64,000 nucleotides of DNA from Lentisphaeria bacterium (GCA_022009855.1 CP091727.1:1798001-1862000), one strand, 5' to 3'. Positions 1-10,972 are shown, numbered from the stretch's first letter. Numbers and translations are program-made. Notes: a model not told the origin generated them from the letters alone.

Positions 1-472
1 CCCGTCGGCGGTGCAAAGCGAGCAGCGCGGCAAGATCGACGTCGGCGACCCCGTCGCCGTAGGTGAGAAAGAACTCCTCCTCTTCCGGGCGCAGGTATTT
101 CGCCGCGATGGCGACCCGTCCGCCGGTCATCGTGTCGATGCCGGTGTCGGCCAGCGTCACCTCCCATCCCTCCTCCGGAATGTTGTCGTGGAAACGAACC
201 CGATTGGCATCGCTGCCGAGGGTGATCGTCACGTCGGATCTGTGGGCGTGAAAGTTCATGAAGTAGTCGATGAAACATTCGCGCTTATACCCGAGGCAGA
301 GGATGAAGCGGCGCACTCCGAAGGCGGCGTAGATGTGCATGATGTGCCAGAGAATCGGCTGTTCACCGATCGGCACCATCGGTTTGGGGAGCAGTTCCGT
401 GACGTCCCGCAGCCGGGTGCCTCTGCCGCCGCAGAGAATCATCGCCGGAGGCATGACAGAGTTCTCATTCAT
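1..472 (-). CDS. rfbF: Glucose-1-phosphate cytidylyltransferase, partial (N-terminal part)
   Basis: The protein should transfer CMP to glucose-1-phosphate to give CDP-glucose for deoxysugar/O-antigen synthesis in the cytoplasm. The visible 157 residues have the nucleotidyltransferase signature ILCGGRGTRL near residue 12, KPMVPIGEQPILWHIM after it, LCLGYK, the family-typical DTGIDTMTGGR, and FLTYGDGVADVD close to the window edge, which is the usual RfbF order. The gene runs off the left end, so the C-terminal part is missing. The ATG at 472 is chosen because AGGAGG lies 7 bases upstream; a second in-frame ATG is at 454. It starts 13 bases after the stop of the kinase gene, so the two are probably co-transcribed. 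Another sugar-phosphate nucleotidylyltransferase specificity is possible. Confidence 0.85.
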   Translation of the reverse strand, partial: MNENSVMPPAMILCGGRGTRLRDVTELLPKPMVPIGEQPILWHIMHIYAAFGVRRFILCLGYKRECFIDYFMNFHAHRSDVTITLGSDANRVRFHDNIPEEGWEVTLADTGIDTMTGGRVAIAAKYLRPEEEEFFLTYGDGVADVDLAALLALHRRR

Positions 473-485
473 TGCGGGGCCTCCT

Positions 486-2603
486 TTATTCCTTGTGTAC
501 GTGGTTGGCCATGGTTTCACATTCGATCAGCTGAATCAGCAGGCCGTTGACCAGATTGACGCTGTCGCCGGAGACGAAATAGGTTTTGCCGCCGATTTCG
601 GTTTCGAACTGGAGGAGCTGGTTTTCCTGAAGTCGGTCGGCCAGTTCTAGCACCTCGTCGGCCGAGAGGGGGCCGGGCAGCGGCTCCCCCGGCGCCGCCG
701 CGGCGAACTTCCGATCCTGCACGGTCACGACGGAGCGATGGCTGTCGACAAAATAGAGCTCATGTGCCGGATCGACGGTATTTGCCCGGAGCAGCGGCTG
801 GAGAATGCGCTCGAACCGCAGTTCGAACCCGGCGGTCCCGAGGAACTCCCCGGCCGGCGTGTACAACGGATAGCGGCAGTAGATCCGGTATTTGCCGATG
901 TTGCCGGCATAGGGGGCGGACCAGATGATTTTCCGATCCCTGCCGGTGTCGCCGATCTGCTTCCAGAGCTCGATGGTGGCCGGAGAGGCGGGATTCTCGT
1001 AGGAGCCGGGGTAGCTGTAGCGGACGTTGTTCGCCCACTGCACCAGCAGCCGCTGGATCATCGTGCCCTGTTTCAGCAGCAGCCGTTTGCCGCCGCGGTT
1101 CTCGTTGATGTCGTGGCTGGAGAGATCGTAGGAGAGGATCTTGCTGCAGATGTTGACGAACTGTTTCGCCCCGAGCGGTCGCAGCCGGACGCCGTTCGGA
1201 GGATCGGCGGGGATCCGGACCATGTAGTCGAGGTTGATCGGATAACTGTAGGAGGCGGCGCGGATCATCCCCGGCGGAGAAGTCTCCGGCGAGCGGAACG
1301 CGCTGTTGTCGTAAAATCGGGAATCCTGTTCGACCGGCTCCTGCATATCCTCGATGAGGTTGTCCGCAAAGAGCAGCAGCTGCGCCTGCACCAGCACGAA
1401 GTTGTGCGCCACCGCCGCGGCGAGATCGTTGGTGTAGGATTGGAGCTGCAGCCGGTGCGTCAGATTGACGCTGCGCTCCTGTTCAAGCCGATTGGCGTGG
1501 TCGTATACCAGAAAGAGCCAGCCGCAGAGCGCGAGGAAGAGCGTGCCGACGATCAGTATGGTCTTGATCCGGTTATGGTAGATCATCCGGAAAAGTTTTT
1601 GCACCGGATTGTCCGGCGCGGCCGACACCTCTTCATCATAAATCAGGTGTCGGACATCGTCGGCGAGTTCCCGGACGCTGCCGTACCGCTGTGCCGGATC
1701 CGGATGAACCGCTCTGGCGATGATCGCCCGGGCCGCCCGGGAAATCTTCACTTCGGGCAGGTAGTGGCGGCAGTGTCCCACCTCGGAGATATTGCAGCGG
1801 GAGAGATTGCCGACTTCAGAGCCGTCGCTCACCCCCCTGCGCAGCGTCACCATTTCGAAGAGCACCATGCCGAGGGAGTAGACGTCGACCTGCGGCGTCA
1901 CCACCCGCGTGCGGAGAAACTCCGGCGGCAGGTAGTTGGGCGTACCGTTGAGCCGTTCCGGAACCGAGCCGGCGAGCCGGGCGCATCCCCAATCCATCAC
2001 GTAGACTTCGCCGTACTGCCCGAGCAGGATGTTTTCCGGCTTGATGTCGCCGTGGACGATTCCCCTGCTGTGACAGTAGTCGATCACCTCGCAGATTTTG
2101 AGGAAATATTCCAGACGCGAGGCCAGCGCCAGATGAACCTCCCGCGGTGTCACGGTCCGGCCGTCATAGGAGGCGCGGAGCTTGACGATGAAACTGTTGA
2201 GCGAAGAGCCGTTGATCAGCTTCATCGCCACCTGCCAGTAGCCGTCTTCGCCCTGCGCCATCGCGTAGACCGGCACGATCGAAGGATGGTCGAGCCGGGC
2301 GTTGAGACGGCACTCTTCGATGAAGGCGCGGACCGCTCCCGGATCGTCGCGGAATTTCGCATTGAGCGTCTTGACCGCCACCACCCGGTCGAAGAGCGTG
2401 TCCTTGGCTTTGCTCACTTCGCCAACGCCGCCTGAGGCGAAGGCGCAGATGAACTGAAACCGTTCCGCAAACGAGGGATCCCGATTTTCCGGAAGCGCTC
2501 CGGATTCCGGAAAAAACGCTTCGGATTTCTCCTTGTTCTCCAGAACGACCGTCACATCCATTTCGTCGCCGGCCGGGCTGTCTTCTGTTCTCTTCTCCTC
2601 CAT
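486..2603 (-). CDS. Membrane Ser/Thr protein kinase with extracytoplasmic sensor domain
   Basis: This 705-residue protein is uninterrupted. An N-terminal eukaryotic-type kinase domain (about residues 48-330) shows VAVKTL with the ATP-binding Lys near 78, HGDIKPENIL as the catalytic loop (HGD in place of HRD), MDWG in place of DFG, and PNYLPPE as the APE-like segment. One transmembrane helix (about 343-366, TILIVGTLFLALCGWLFLVY) follows, then about 330 residues outside the membrane resembling a Cache-type ligand-sensing domain (SAPYAGNIGKYRIYCRYPLY, then GTAGFELRFERIL). The cytoplasmic kinase is presumably controlled by an external ligand; the ligand is unknown. The start has AAGGAGG 5 bases upstream. 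It lies between a Na+ symporter gene and an rfbF-like gene, all on the minus strand. The Cache assignment is by general look only. Confidence 0.85.
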   Translation of the reverse strand: MEEKRTEDSPAGDEMDVTVVLENKEKSEAFFPESGALPENRDPSFAERFQFICAFASGGVGEVSKAKDTLFDRVVAVKTLNAKFRDDPGAVRAFIEECRLNARLDHPSIVPVYAMAQGEDGYWQVAMKLINGSSLNSFIVKLRASYDGRTVTPREVHLALASRLEYFLKICEVIDYCHSRGIVHGDIKPENILLGQYGEVYVMDWGCARLAGSVPERLNGTPNYLPPEFLRTRVVTPQVDVYSLGMVLFEMVTLRRGVSDGSEVGNLSRCNISEVGHCRHYLPEVKISRAARAIIARAVHPDPAQRYGSVRELADDVRHLIYDEEVSAAPDNPVQKLFRMIYHNRIKTILIVGTLFLALCGWLFLVYDHANRLEQERSVNLTHRLQLQSYTNDLAAAVAHNFVLVQAQLLLFADNLIEDMQEPVEQDSRFYDNSAFRSPETSPPGMIRAASYSYPINLDYMVRIPADPPNGVRLRPLGAKQFVNICSKILSYDLSSHDINENRGGKRLLLKQGTMIQRLLVQWANNVRYSYPGSYENPASPATIELWKQIGDTGRDRKIIWSAPYAGNIGKYRIYCRYPLYTPAGEFLGTAGFELRFERILQPLLRANTVDPAHELYFVDSHRSVVTVQDRKFAAAAPGEPLPGPLSADEVLELADRLQENQLLQFETEIGGKTYFVSGDSVNLVNGLLIQLIECETMANHVHKE

Positions 2604-2703
2604 TGCGGCCTCCTTGAAAACTCTCCTCCTGCCCCGTTTCGGGAACAGCTGTCCTCTGTTTCCGTAAAGTGTTCCGCGCCGGCGGCCGGATTGCAGCAGC
2701 AGT

Positions 2704-4309
2704 TCAGAACCCGAGGTTGACGCCGATCGCCTGAAGGAAGACGAACATGATCACCACCGGGGCGAGAAAACGAACCAGCAGCCCCCACAGGGTCATCACG
2801 GTGAGCCCGTGGTTGCGCGAAGTGCGGTAAAGAGGTTCCCCGCGGAAGCCGGAGAGCGAGGTGATGAGGTTTTCATCCACCTCCGGCCCGGCACCGCGCC
2901 GGAGTTCCCGCCCCGCTTTGCGGGCGGTCCAGATCCAGCCGACGAAGATCGCGGTCAGCATGCCGGCGATGGGCAGCATCCAGTTGCTGGTCACCTTGTC
3001 GAGCAGATCGAACCAGCTGCCGCAGAGCGCGATGTTTTCCGGCAGGAAGATGGCGGAGAGCACCCGCTGCACGTCGGGAATGTTGTTCCAGTCGCCGATG
3101 CTGACGCAGGCGAGACAGCCCAGCCCGCCGATCGCGACAAAGCAGAGCAGAACCGCCGCCTTGCGGTTCATGTGGAACTGGTCGATCAGGAAGGTCACTC
3201 CGCTTTCGAGCAGCGCCGCCGCACTGGTCAGCGCCGCGATGGTCAACATCAGGAAGAAGAGTCCCGCCCAGAGCCAGCCCATGCCGCCGGGGGAAGTTGT
3301 TGAAGGTCGCCGGCAGAACGTTGAAGATCAAACTCGGCCCCGCCGCCGGATCGAACCCCATGGCGAACACCGCCGGAAAGATCGCCAGCCCCGCCAGAAT
3401 CGCCACACCGGTGTCGAGCACGATCACCCAGAGCGAGGCGCTGAAGATGTTTCTGTCGCTGCTGAGGTAGCTGCCGTAGGTGATGGTGATGCCCATCCCG
3501 AGGCTGAGTGTGTAGAAGGAGTGACCGAGCGCTTCGAGCGCGCCCGCCGTGCTGAGTTTGGAGAAGTCCGGCGTCAGGAAGAAGGCGACGCCGTTCTCCG
3601 CTCCCGGCAGGGTGAGACTGCGGAACACCAGGGCGACCAGCAGCAGAAAGAGCGCCGGCATCAGGATCTTCGACCACCGTTCGATGCCGTTGCGAATTCC
3701 TTCCCAGACCATCAGCGCCGAGGCGCCGAAGAAGACCAGGTGCCAGAGAACCACCCGCCCGGGGGAGTGGATGAAGCTGCCGAACGCATTCCCCGCCGCT
3801 TCGACGCTGTTGAAGTGCAGTTCGCCGGTGAAGGCCTTGACTGTGTATTCGACGATCCAGCCGCCGACGACCGAGTAGTAGGAGAGGATCAGCATCGCGG
3901 TAATCAGCGAGAAGAGCCCGACCGCGGCGAAGCCCAACGTGAGCATCATGACCGCCGCGATGGCGGCGATGACGGCAAAGCCGAAGCTCCCGGAGCAGGA
4001 GAGCAGCAGCGCCGCAGCCAGCAGAAATCCGCCGATGGTGTCCGCAAAGCGGGAGCGGCGGAGCTGGAGCGCCTTGAAGGCGCCGTAGGGATTCTTTCTG
4101 GTCCGCCGGCCGATGACGATTTCGCAGAGCATGACCGGCATGCCGACCAGGAGGATGCAGAAGAGGTAGACGAGCACGAAAGCGCCGCCGCCGTTCAATC
4201 CGGTGATGTAAGGAAATTTCCAGACATTCCCGAGTCCGACTGCGGAACCTGCGATTGCAAGAATGAATCCGATTGAGCTGCCCCAGCTCTCTCTCTTTCG
4301 CGTCTCCAT
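2704..4309 (-). CDS. Sodium:neurotransmitter symporter (SNF/NSS) family transporter
   Basis: An inner-membrane Na+-coupled transporter of the NSS family, which typically takes up amino acids or related amines; the substrate cannot be told. The N-terminus WGSSIGFILAIAGSAVGLGN with NVWKFPYITGLNGGGAF is the family's Na+-binding TM1 signature, followed by about 11-12 hydrophobic segments and roughly 535 residues in total, normal for the family. The start at 4309 (METRKRES) has AAAGGAG 4 bases upstream; an earlier in-frame ATG at 4339 has no such site. The reading frame breaks once near 3292, where a G run on the plus strand (GGGGGAAG) seems one base too long; removing it joins NNFP to GGMGWLWAGLFF. 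The gene is first in the minus-strand group with the kinase and rfbF. Confidence 0.85.
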
Positions 4310-4349
4310 GGAACTCCTTTCCGGGGAATATTCATACATTCATCCCTTT

Positions 4350-4378
4350 ACTGTACCAGCAGGAAGCGTTTTTTTCAA
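4350..4378 (-). promoter_or_regulatory. Putative sigma-70 promoter of the NSS transporter
   Basis: On the minus strand TTGAAA, 17 bases and TACAGT lie about 40 bases upstream of the start codon. It is arranged back-to-back with the promoter of the thioesterase gene. Seen by eye only. Confidence 0.45.
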
Positions 4379-4406
4379 CCGCGGAACGGTTTTTTCCACA
4401 GATTCC

Positions 4407-4435
4407 TTGTGAAAAAATGAATTGCGGATTATATT
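4407..4435 (+). promoter_or_regulatory. Putative sigma-70 promoter of the thioesterase-copA unit
   Basis: TTGTGA, 17 bases and TATATT end 40 bases before the thioesterase ATG. Confidence 0.45.
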
Positions 4436-4474
4436 ATCCCTCTTTCAGAGGGGCTGTTTCATGGAGGCTTACGT

Positions 4475-4882
4475 ATGGATTTTGAAACATTGAAGGAGCG
4501 GCTCAACCGCGACGACCGGTTCTGCCGCGCGAACGGCATACATCTGACTGTCATTCGTCCCGGTTACGCCGAGGCGGAGCTGGAGATCACGCCCGACAAA
4601 CTCAATGGACTGGATCTCGTCCAGGGCGGTGCGATCTTCACGCTCGCCGATCTCGCTTTCGCCGGTGCCGCCAATTCCGGCGGAATTCCGACCGTGTCGG
4701 CTTCGGTCAACCTCTCCTACATCCGGCCGGGCACCGGCACGAAGTTGCGGGCGGTGGCCTCCGAGGTGAGCCGCGGCCGCCGCACCGGCGTCTACAGTGT
4801 CCAGGTGTTCGACATCGCCGGGAAGATCGTCGCACACGGTTCGATCACCGGATTCGCCTTCGAACCGCGCCCGAACGCCTGA
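4475..4882 (+). CDS. PaaI-type hotdog-fold acyl-CoA thioesterase
   Basis: A 135-residue single-domain hotdog protein expected to hydrolyse acyl- or aryl-CoA thioesters in the cytoplasm as a homotetramer. The segment NGLDLVQGGAIFTLADLAFAG matches the PaaI-family motif in which the helix after the conserved G(G/A)xxxxLAD carries the catalytic acid, and SVNLSYIRPG is the usual central strand. Length is typical and the frame is intact. GGAGG lies 7 bases before the ATG. The copper ATPase gene starts 19 bases after the stop, so the two are probably in one transcript although no functional link is obvious. Confidence 0.85.
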   Translation: MDFETLKERLNRDDRFCRANGIHLTVIRPGYAEAELEITPDKLNGLDLVQGGAIFTLADLAFAGAANSGGIPTVSASVNLSYIRPGTGTKLRAVASEVSRGRRTGVYSVQVFDIAGKIVAHGSITGFAFEPRPNA

Positions 4883-4901
4883 CGGGGAAGGAGCCGGTTC
4901 C

Positions 4902-7316
4902 ATGGCGAAACTCACTTTTGCGGTGAAGGGGATGCACTGCGCGGGCTGTGCCGCCTCGGTGGAGCGCGCCGTGCGGAAACTGCCGGGCGCTGCGGAGGTC
5001 TACGTCAACTTCGCGGCGGACCGGTTGACGCTCGACGCGGCGCCGGAACTCTCCGCCGGACAGGTGGTGGAAGCGGTCCGCGCGGCCGGATTCACCGCGG
5101 AGCCGCTCGGCGGCGACCCGGCGCGGCTCGAATTCGATGTGCGCGGAATGCATTGCGCCGGCTGCGCCGCTTCGCTGGAAAAGGCGGTCGCCGCGCTCGA
5201 TGGCGCATCGGATGTCTACGTGAATTTTGCGGCGAACCGGCTGACGCTCCGGGCGGCCCCCGGACAACTTTCGTTGGAACAGGTTCTTGAAACGATCCGC
5301 ACCGCCGGATTCGAGGGCACGGAGAGGAGCGATGCCGCCGTGCCTGCCGCTTTCGTGGAGGATGTCGCGGCGGAGCGCTCCGAGACACGCCGGTTCGCCG
5401 TCGCCGCGGTGTTCGCTCTGCTGCTCTGTTACGTGGCGATGCACGAAATGCTTTTGTTGCCGTTCTTCGTTCTTTCGCCCGGCGTGGAGGCGCTGCTGCA
5501 GATCGTGCTGCTGATTCCGGTGGTCGCGGCGGGGTTCCGCTTCTACACCGGCGGATTCCGTTCGCTGTTCCGGGGGAGCCGAACATGGATTCCCTGATCG
5601 CCTGCGGCACCGCCGCCGCGACGGTCTACAGTCTGTGGCTCTGCTTCTCCGGTGAATTCCCGCCGCCTCTATTTCGACACGGCGGGAATGATCGTCGCGC
5701 TGATCATGCTCGGAAAATTTCTGGAGGGACGCGCCCGCCGCCGCGCCTCCGGCGCCATCCGGGAGCTGATGAATCTCGCCCCGGCAACGGCGATCCGGAT
5801 CGAAACGGAGGGCGACCGGGAGATTCCCGCTGCCCAAATCCGGGTGGGGGATCTTCTCCGGGTTCGGCCCGGTGACCGAATTCCGGCCGACGGCGTGGTG
5901 GAGTCCGGCGAAAGCGGCGTCGACGAGTCGATGCTGACCGGCGAGGCGATGCCGGTGCTTCGCCGGACGGGTGATCCGGTGACCGGCGCATCGATCAACG
6001 GCAACGGCTCTCTGGTGATCCGCGCCACCCGGATCGGCGGCGATACGGTGCTGGCCCGGATCATCCGGCTGGTCGAGGAGGCGCAGGGGTCGCGTCCGCC
6101 GATCGCCCGGCTGGCTGACCGGATCGCCGGGAAGTTCGTCTGGACGGTGATCGCCATCGCGCTCGTGACCTTTTTCGCCTGGTTCGCCGCGGGGGCCGGA
6201 TTCGCTTCCGCACTCAGCTTTGCGCTGGCGGTGATGGTGATCGCCTGCCCCTGCGCGCTTGGCCTGGCAACCCCGATCGCGCTCATCGTCGGCATCGGGC
6301 GGGGTGCGAAATCGGGCATTCTGATCAAATCCGGCGCCGCCCTCGAAACGGCGGGGAAGACCGGCACCGTGATCTTCGACAAGACCGGCACCCTCACCGT
6401 CGGCCGCCCGGAGGTGGAGGAACTTTTTCTCCTGCCCGATTCCGGATGTTCCGAGGAGGAGCTGCTCGCCGTCGCCGCAGGGGCGGAGAGCCGGTCCAAC
6501 CATCCGCTCGCCCGCGCCGTCGTCCACGAAGCGGAAAGGCGCGGTGTCGCTCCCGCGGCGGTGGAGAAGTTCACCGCCCGTCCCGGCTTCGGACTCTCCT
6601 GCGAGGCGGACGGGCGGCTCTGGCTGATCGGCAGCGCCCGGCTGATGCAGGCGGTGGGAATCGATGTTGCGACACTCTTTCCACAACAGAGGGCGCGGTC
6701 GCTGGTCTATTTCGCCTGTGACCGCCGTCCCGTCGGCGCGGCCGGCATTGGCGACCGGGTCAAACCCGGCGCGGCCGAAGCGCTGCGCGAACTGCACGAG
6801 CTGGGCGTCAAAACTGTAATGCTCACCGGCGACAACGCCGCCGCGGCGCAGTCGCTGGCCGATTCGCTCAAGCTCGATGAGTTTCACGCCGAACTTCTGC
6901 CCGGCGACAAGGCCGGATTCATCCGCCAGCTTCAGCAGGAGAACGGCGGCACGGTCGTGGCGATGGTCGGCGACGGCATCAACGATGCTCCCGCGCTCGC
7001 GCAGGCGGATGTCGGCATCGCCATCGGTTCCGGCACTGACGTGGCAATGGAGACCGCCGACGTGGTGCTCATGCACGCGGAGCTTGCCGGGGTTCCGGCG
7101 GCGATCCGTCTCAGCCGGGCGACGATGCGGATCATCCGCGAAAACCTCTTCTGGGCCTTCTTCTACAACGCGATCGGTCTGCCGCTGGCGGCGGGACTTT
7201 TTTACGCGCTCTTCGACGGCCCCCGCCTCAACCCGGTCTTCGGCGCGATGGCGATGGCGGCGAGTTCGGTTTCGGTCGTGCTGAACGCGCTCCGGCTGCG
7301 CCGCTTCAAACTCTGA
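4902..7316 (+). CDS. copA: Heavy-metal (Cu+-type) P1B ATPase
   Basis: An inner-membrane ATP-driven exporter for monovalent copper (or silver). Two N-terminal heavy-metal-binding domains (about residues 1-67 and 74-140) each carry GMHCAGC. Then follow membrane helices, the actuator loop (DESMLTGEAMPV), the CPC helix (ACPCALGLATP), the phosphorylation site DKTGT, and GDGINDAPALAQADVGIAIG near the end, in canonical order. The His inside the metal motif (M-H-C) is uncommon but known. The start has AAGGAG 8 bases upstream. Two frameshifts are needed, near 5574 (CGGGGGAG, probably one G short, restoring EPNMDSLIACG) and near 5650 (before GAATTCCC). The 3' end overlaps the convergent GH116 gene by 11 bases. 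Confidence 0.9.
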
Positions 7317-9902
7317 CCGCGGTTCCGGAGAAGGTCAGGCGGTCGCCCGCCCGGAGCCGGACCGGTTCCGCCGGAATCCATTCGCCGTCCTTCCGTTTCC
7401 CGGCGAGTGCGGTTCCGTTCCTGGCGGCGGATTCCGCCGGAATCCGGAAGACGGAAAACTCCGCTTCGCCGTAGAGGATGTGGAGCTCCTGCTCCTGTCC
7501 GGAGCGCTCAAAAGTTCCCCAGACCGTGCCGAGCGACCAGAAGCAGCGGAAATCGCCGGAGAGGACCGGAGTGAATCCGATCATGCCCCGCACCATGTCG
7601 TAGCAGAAACCGCTGTACGCCTGAAGCATCGCGTAGGAGGCCATGCTGCGGGCGTAGTTGCTGCCGCATTCGATCTCGTTCCACGGATTGCGCCGCCGTC
7701 CGTCGTAGCGGCGGCGGATCGCCCGGGCCAGCTCTTCGCCCTTCTCCGGTTCCCCGGTCATGACCAGATGGGCGGCGACGGCCCATTCGAAGCCGGTCAT
7801 CGTCTCCGAGTTGTAAGGCAGCGGAATCACCGGCTTCTCACGCCCTTCCGGCCAGACGCAGATGATGCAGCCGCCCTCGTCATCGACGGAAAAAGTCCGC
7901 CAGGTGTTGGCGAATTTGCGCAGCGACGGGCGGAAGTTGTAACGGTAGATCGACCGGAGCGTGGAGTGGATCCGTTCGGGTGCGAGAATTTCGCCGATAC
8001 CGTAGAGCGAAGCGTACCACTGGCCGAGGTGGGCGTCGATTTCGCACCCTTCGCCGGCCTGATATTTGATCTCGCCGTGCTCGGCGTCCCAGTAGGGGTT
8101 GTGCTCCGCCGTTTCGTCCCCCTGCAGGAAGGGGAGAATCTGCGCGGGATCGTGGAGGTCCACCGCCTGCTGGTAGTACTCCCCGTTGAAGAGGTGTTCC
8201 TCACACCAGCGCCGTCCCTTTTCGAGGAGTTCCGCGCAGAGCGTGCCGAATGCGGGGTCACCGCAGTGTGGAGCCATTTCCGCCGCCGCCTTGAGCGCGC
8301 CGAGGTAGTGGCCGGTGAGCCAGCCGGAGGGGCCGAACTGCTCCACATCGAGCGTGTGGTGCTGCCTGCCGGTGATGACGCCGCTCTGCTCCGGATCCCA
8401 GCGGTCGGGGTTCTTCGGACTCCAGGCGTATTCGATCGCCTGCCGGACCGCGAACCAGATCGAATTGAGCCACTTCGTATCGCCGGAGATCTTCCATTCG
8501 CGGTAGATCTTCATCACTTCTCCATAGGAGCCGTCGACGCAGGGGCGCATCCATTGGGCGCGGGCCCGGATGCCCAGCGGCAGCCGGAGCCGGAACTGCC
8601 AGCCGCCGTTCTCGTCGAAGCCGTATTTCGCCTGCGACTCCCGGATCGACCGCTCCAGATCGGGGAAGAGCAGCGGCAGGGCCTGCGCATAGTTCCAGAC
8701 GTGCTGGCAGGTGCCGGGGCAGGAGCCGCGTTCCGGACCGACTCCCTCCCATCCCCACAAGGTGCCGTCCTCCACCCGCAGGCAGGTCGGCGAGATCAGG
8801 ACGGAGAGGTTCGCCGCCGCCCCCTGAAGCGACGCTTCCGGAATCGTGCTCTCGTGCAGAGCCCGGCGGAAGAGGAACACCTTCTCACGACTCTCCTGCC
8901 AGATGGGGAAAAAACGCTGTGCCGCGTCCCCGCGCCGGAGCAGAGACGCGTGTAGTAGTTTTTCCAGCGGTTCTCCTTCAACCCGGAACGGCGCAGCTCC
9001 TCCTCCACGTTGGAATCCCAGGTGTTGCGCCGGTTCGGGATGTACCAGCTGATCAGGAAGCGGACCGTTTTCCGCTCCCCCGGCGCCAGCGTGAAATGAG
9101 CTCCGAGCATGCCGCAGTCCCATTTTACCGCGCCGGTCCGGCCGGAGTAACGGCGGTTGCGGAACGCTCCCGGGGTGTTGAGGTCATTCCAGTAGACTTC
9201 GAGGAAGTCGCGCCAGCGTCCCCGGTACCAGTGCTCCTGAAACGAGACCTCGTCGGCGTCAGTGGAGAGGGCGAGTTCGCCGTAGTCGAAGGAGTCCGGG
9301 GGCAGGTGGTTGTCGAGCAGGAGCTGGGTCAGTCCCTTCTGCTGCACGACCCGGTTCTCCGCCTCCGGATTCTGCCACGGATTGACGAGGGCGCCGACGC
9401 AGCTGTAGCGGTATGTCGCGTCGGAACTGTTTTCGAGCGTGATCTCGTAGAGCGCAATCGGGAGGGAGGCGAGATCGGATTCCCCGGGGACAAACGGGCT
9501 CCACGCCGTGAGGCGCGCCCGGGCGGGGAAGTCCGGATCGGTGAAGGTGAGTTCCGCCGCCGGGAATTCTCCGTCGAACACCACGTCGCGGAAGTGGGGG
9601 AGTCCGCAGAGCGTCTCCTCGCCGGGGCCCCAGCCGAAACCGTAATACATCGCGTCGCTCCCCCTCCGTTCGCCGGAGAGATCGGAAAGCAGGTCGCCGT
9701 GGAGGATGCGGGCCGCTTCGACCCGTCCGTTCCGTTCGGCACGGACGGCGAAGTGGGAACAGCCGTTGCCGAGACCTTTCCCGGCGTGGTTGAAGATCTC
9801 CCAGTCGATGAGCCGGCCGTTGCCGGCCAGGCCGATGCATCCGGCGCCGATTCCGCCGACGGGGAACGAGACTTCGCGCAGCGCGTCACCTCGCAGTTTC
9901 AT
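7306..9902 (-). CDS. GH116-type glycoside hydrolase (glucosylceramidase/beta-glucosidase-like)
   Basis: A roughly 865-residue protein resembling GH116, a retaining family acting on beta-glucosides or beta-xylosides. The N-terminal beta-sandwich begins with EVSFPVGGIGAGCIGLAGNG, characteristic of the family, and the (alpha/alpha)6 domain contains GSCPGTCQHVWNYAQALP followed by LLFPDLERSIRE. No signal peptide is seen, so it probably acts in the cytoplasm on imported sugars. The start at 9902 is the first Met fitting the family N-terminus; its ribosome site is weak. One frameshift near 8933 (coding-strand GCGGGGAC, one G short) joins NYYTRL to GDAAQRFFPIWQES. It is divergent from an AraC-type activator gene, its likely regulator. 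Confidence 0.8.
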
Positions 9903-9948
9903 GGTAAAAAGAATCCTTTCCGGGTTGAAATTTTTCGTCACAGCTATT

Positions 9949-9977
9949 ATTATACCCGGAAATGGCCGAAATGGGAA
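9949..9977 (-). promoter_or_regulatory. Putative promoter of the GH116 gene with poor -35 box
   Basis: On the minus strand a perfect TATAAT is preceded at 17 bases by TTCCCA. A good -10 with a poor -35 is what an activator-dependent promoter looks like, which fits the divergent AraC-type gene. Confidence 0.4.
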
Positions 9978-10007
9978 TGTGAAAACAGGCCGGAAAGATA
10001 TGATTTT

Positions 10008-10867
10008 ATGCCGTTGACCGAAGATCCGCAGTGGCGCACCGTTCACAATATGATCCGGCTGGAGCTGCACCAGCTCGCTTTCGCCGACTTCTCCTGGCAG
10101 GGGCGGAACACCCATTTTTTCAACCGGCTCTTTCTGGTGCTGGCGGGGGAGGGGAGGTGCGGAACCACACCGGCGGCGAACGGCTCGTGCTGCGTCCCGG
10201 ATTCGGCGTGTTCCTGCCGGAGGGGCTGGATCTCGGGTTTGAGTTCCGGCCGGGACTGCGGTTTCTGAGCTGCCACTTCAACCTTTCGGTCCTGCCGGGC
10301 GTGGATCTCTTCGGGCAGGAGCGGCATTGTCGGGAGTTCCCGGTCGATCCCGGGGCGCTGGAGCGGATCATCGGGAACATCACCTCCCCTCCGGAGTGGC
10401 GGGCCTTCGGCGAGACCGAAGCGTTTCTCTGGCGCGTGATCGGGCATCTGCCGCTCCCCTCCGGCATCCGTCTTGCCGAGCTGGCGGGGCTTGCCGGTCG
10501 TTACGGCGGACTGCTCGGTTACATCCGGGAGCATCTCTCCGCGCGGCTGACGATCGACCGGCTCGCCGAGGAGGCCGGCCTCTCCCGCGGCAGGTTGTCG
10601 CGCAACTTTTCGCGGGATTTCTCGATGCCGCTCAAATCGTTTCTGCAGAAGGAGCTGGCGGCGCAGGCCTCGCGGTATCTGCTCGGCTCTCCGCTTTCGG
10701 TGCGGGAGATTGCCGAGCGGCTCGAATTCAGCAGCGAGTACTATTTCTCGAACTTCTTCCGCCGCTGTACCGGCAGCACTCCCACCGCCTTCCGGAAAGC
10801 GAATCCCGGCCCCGGAACGCTGCCGCCAGAGCGCGCCACCTGTTCAAATACTGTATCAACGTTCTAG
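10008..10867 (+). CDS. AraC-family transcriptional regulator
   Basis: A one-component regulator of about 286 residues: an N-terminal ligand-binding cupin-like part (residues about 1-170) and a C-terminal pair of helix-turn-helix motifs (LSARLTIDRLAEEAGLSRGR, then SVREIAERLEFSSEYYFSNF) ending with the usual PTAFRK. It probably senses a sugar and activates the divergent GH116 gene. One frameshift near 10153 (GAGGGGAGG, one G short) separates the first 48 residues from the rest. The chosen ATG at 10008 gives MPLTEDPQW; other Mets in the following codons are possible. Confidence 0.8.
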
Positions 10868-10899
10868 CCGGATTTTTCATTTTTTCCTCCGAAACTCTC

Positions 10900-10951
10900 T
10901 TGCTTTTTTTTATTTTTATAGTAAAATATAGGTGTGTAAAAAAAAACACAC
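10900..10951 (+). promoter_or_regulatory. Promoter and palindromic operator of the first GntR/LacI-hybrid gene
   Basis: TTGCTT (10900-10905), 16 bases and TAAAAT (10922-10927) form the promoter. Directly after the -10 lies a perfect inverted repeat GTGTGT-A8-ACACAC (10932-10951), positioned so that a bound repressor would block transcription, most simply autoregulation by the gene that follows. Confidence 0.55.
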
Positions 10952-10972
10952 ATGGAGGCGAGGGTAGTTTTC

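Noticed and set aside
738..2435. Long open frame opposite the kinase gene
   Set aside because: It is the antisense shadow of a GC-rich gene; composition is Arg/Asp/Val repeats with no motif. The same applies to other long antisense frames (for example 7480-8955, 45748-47901, 49391-51343).
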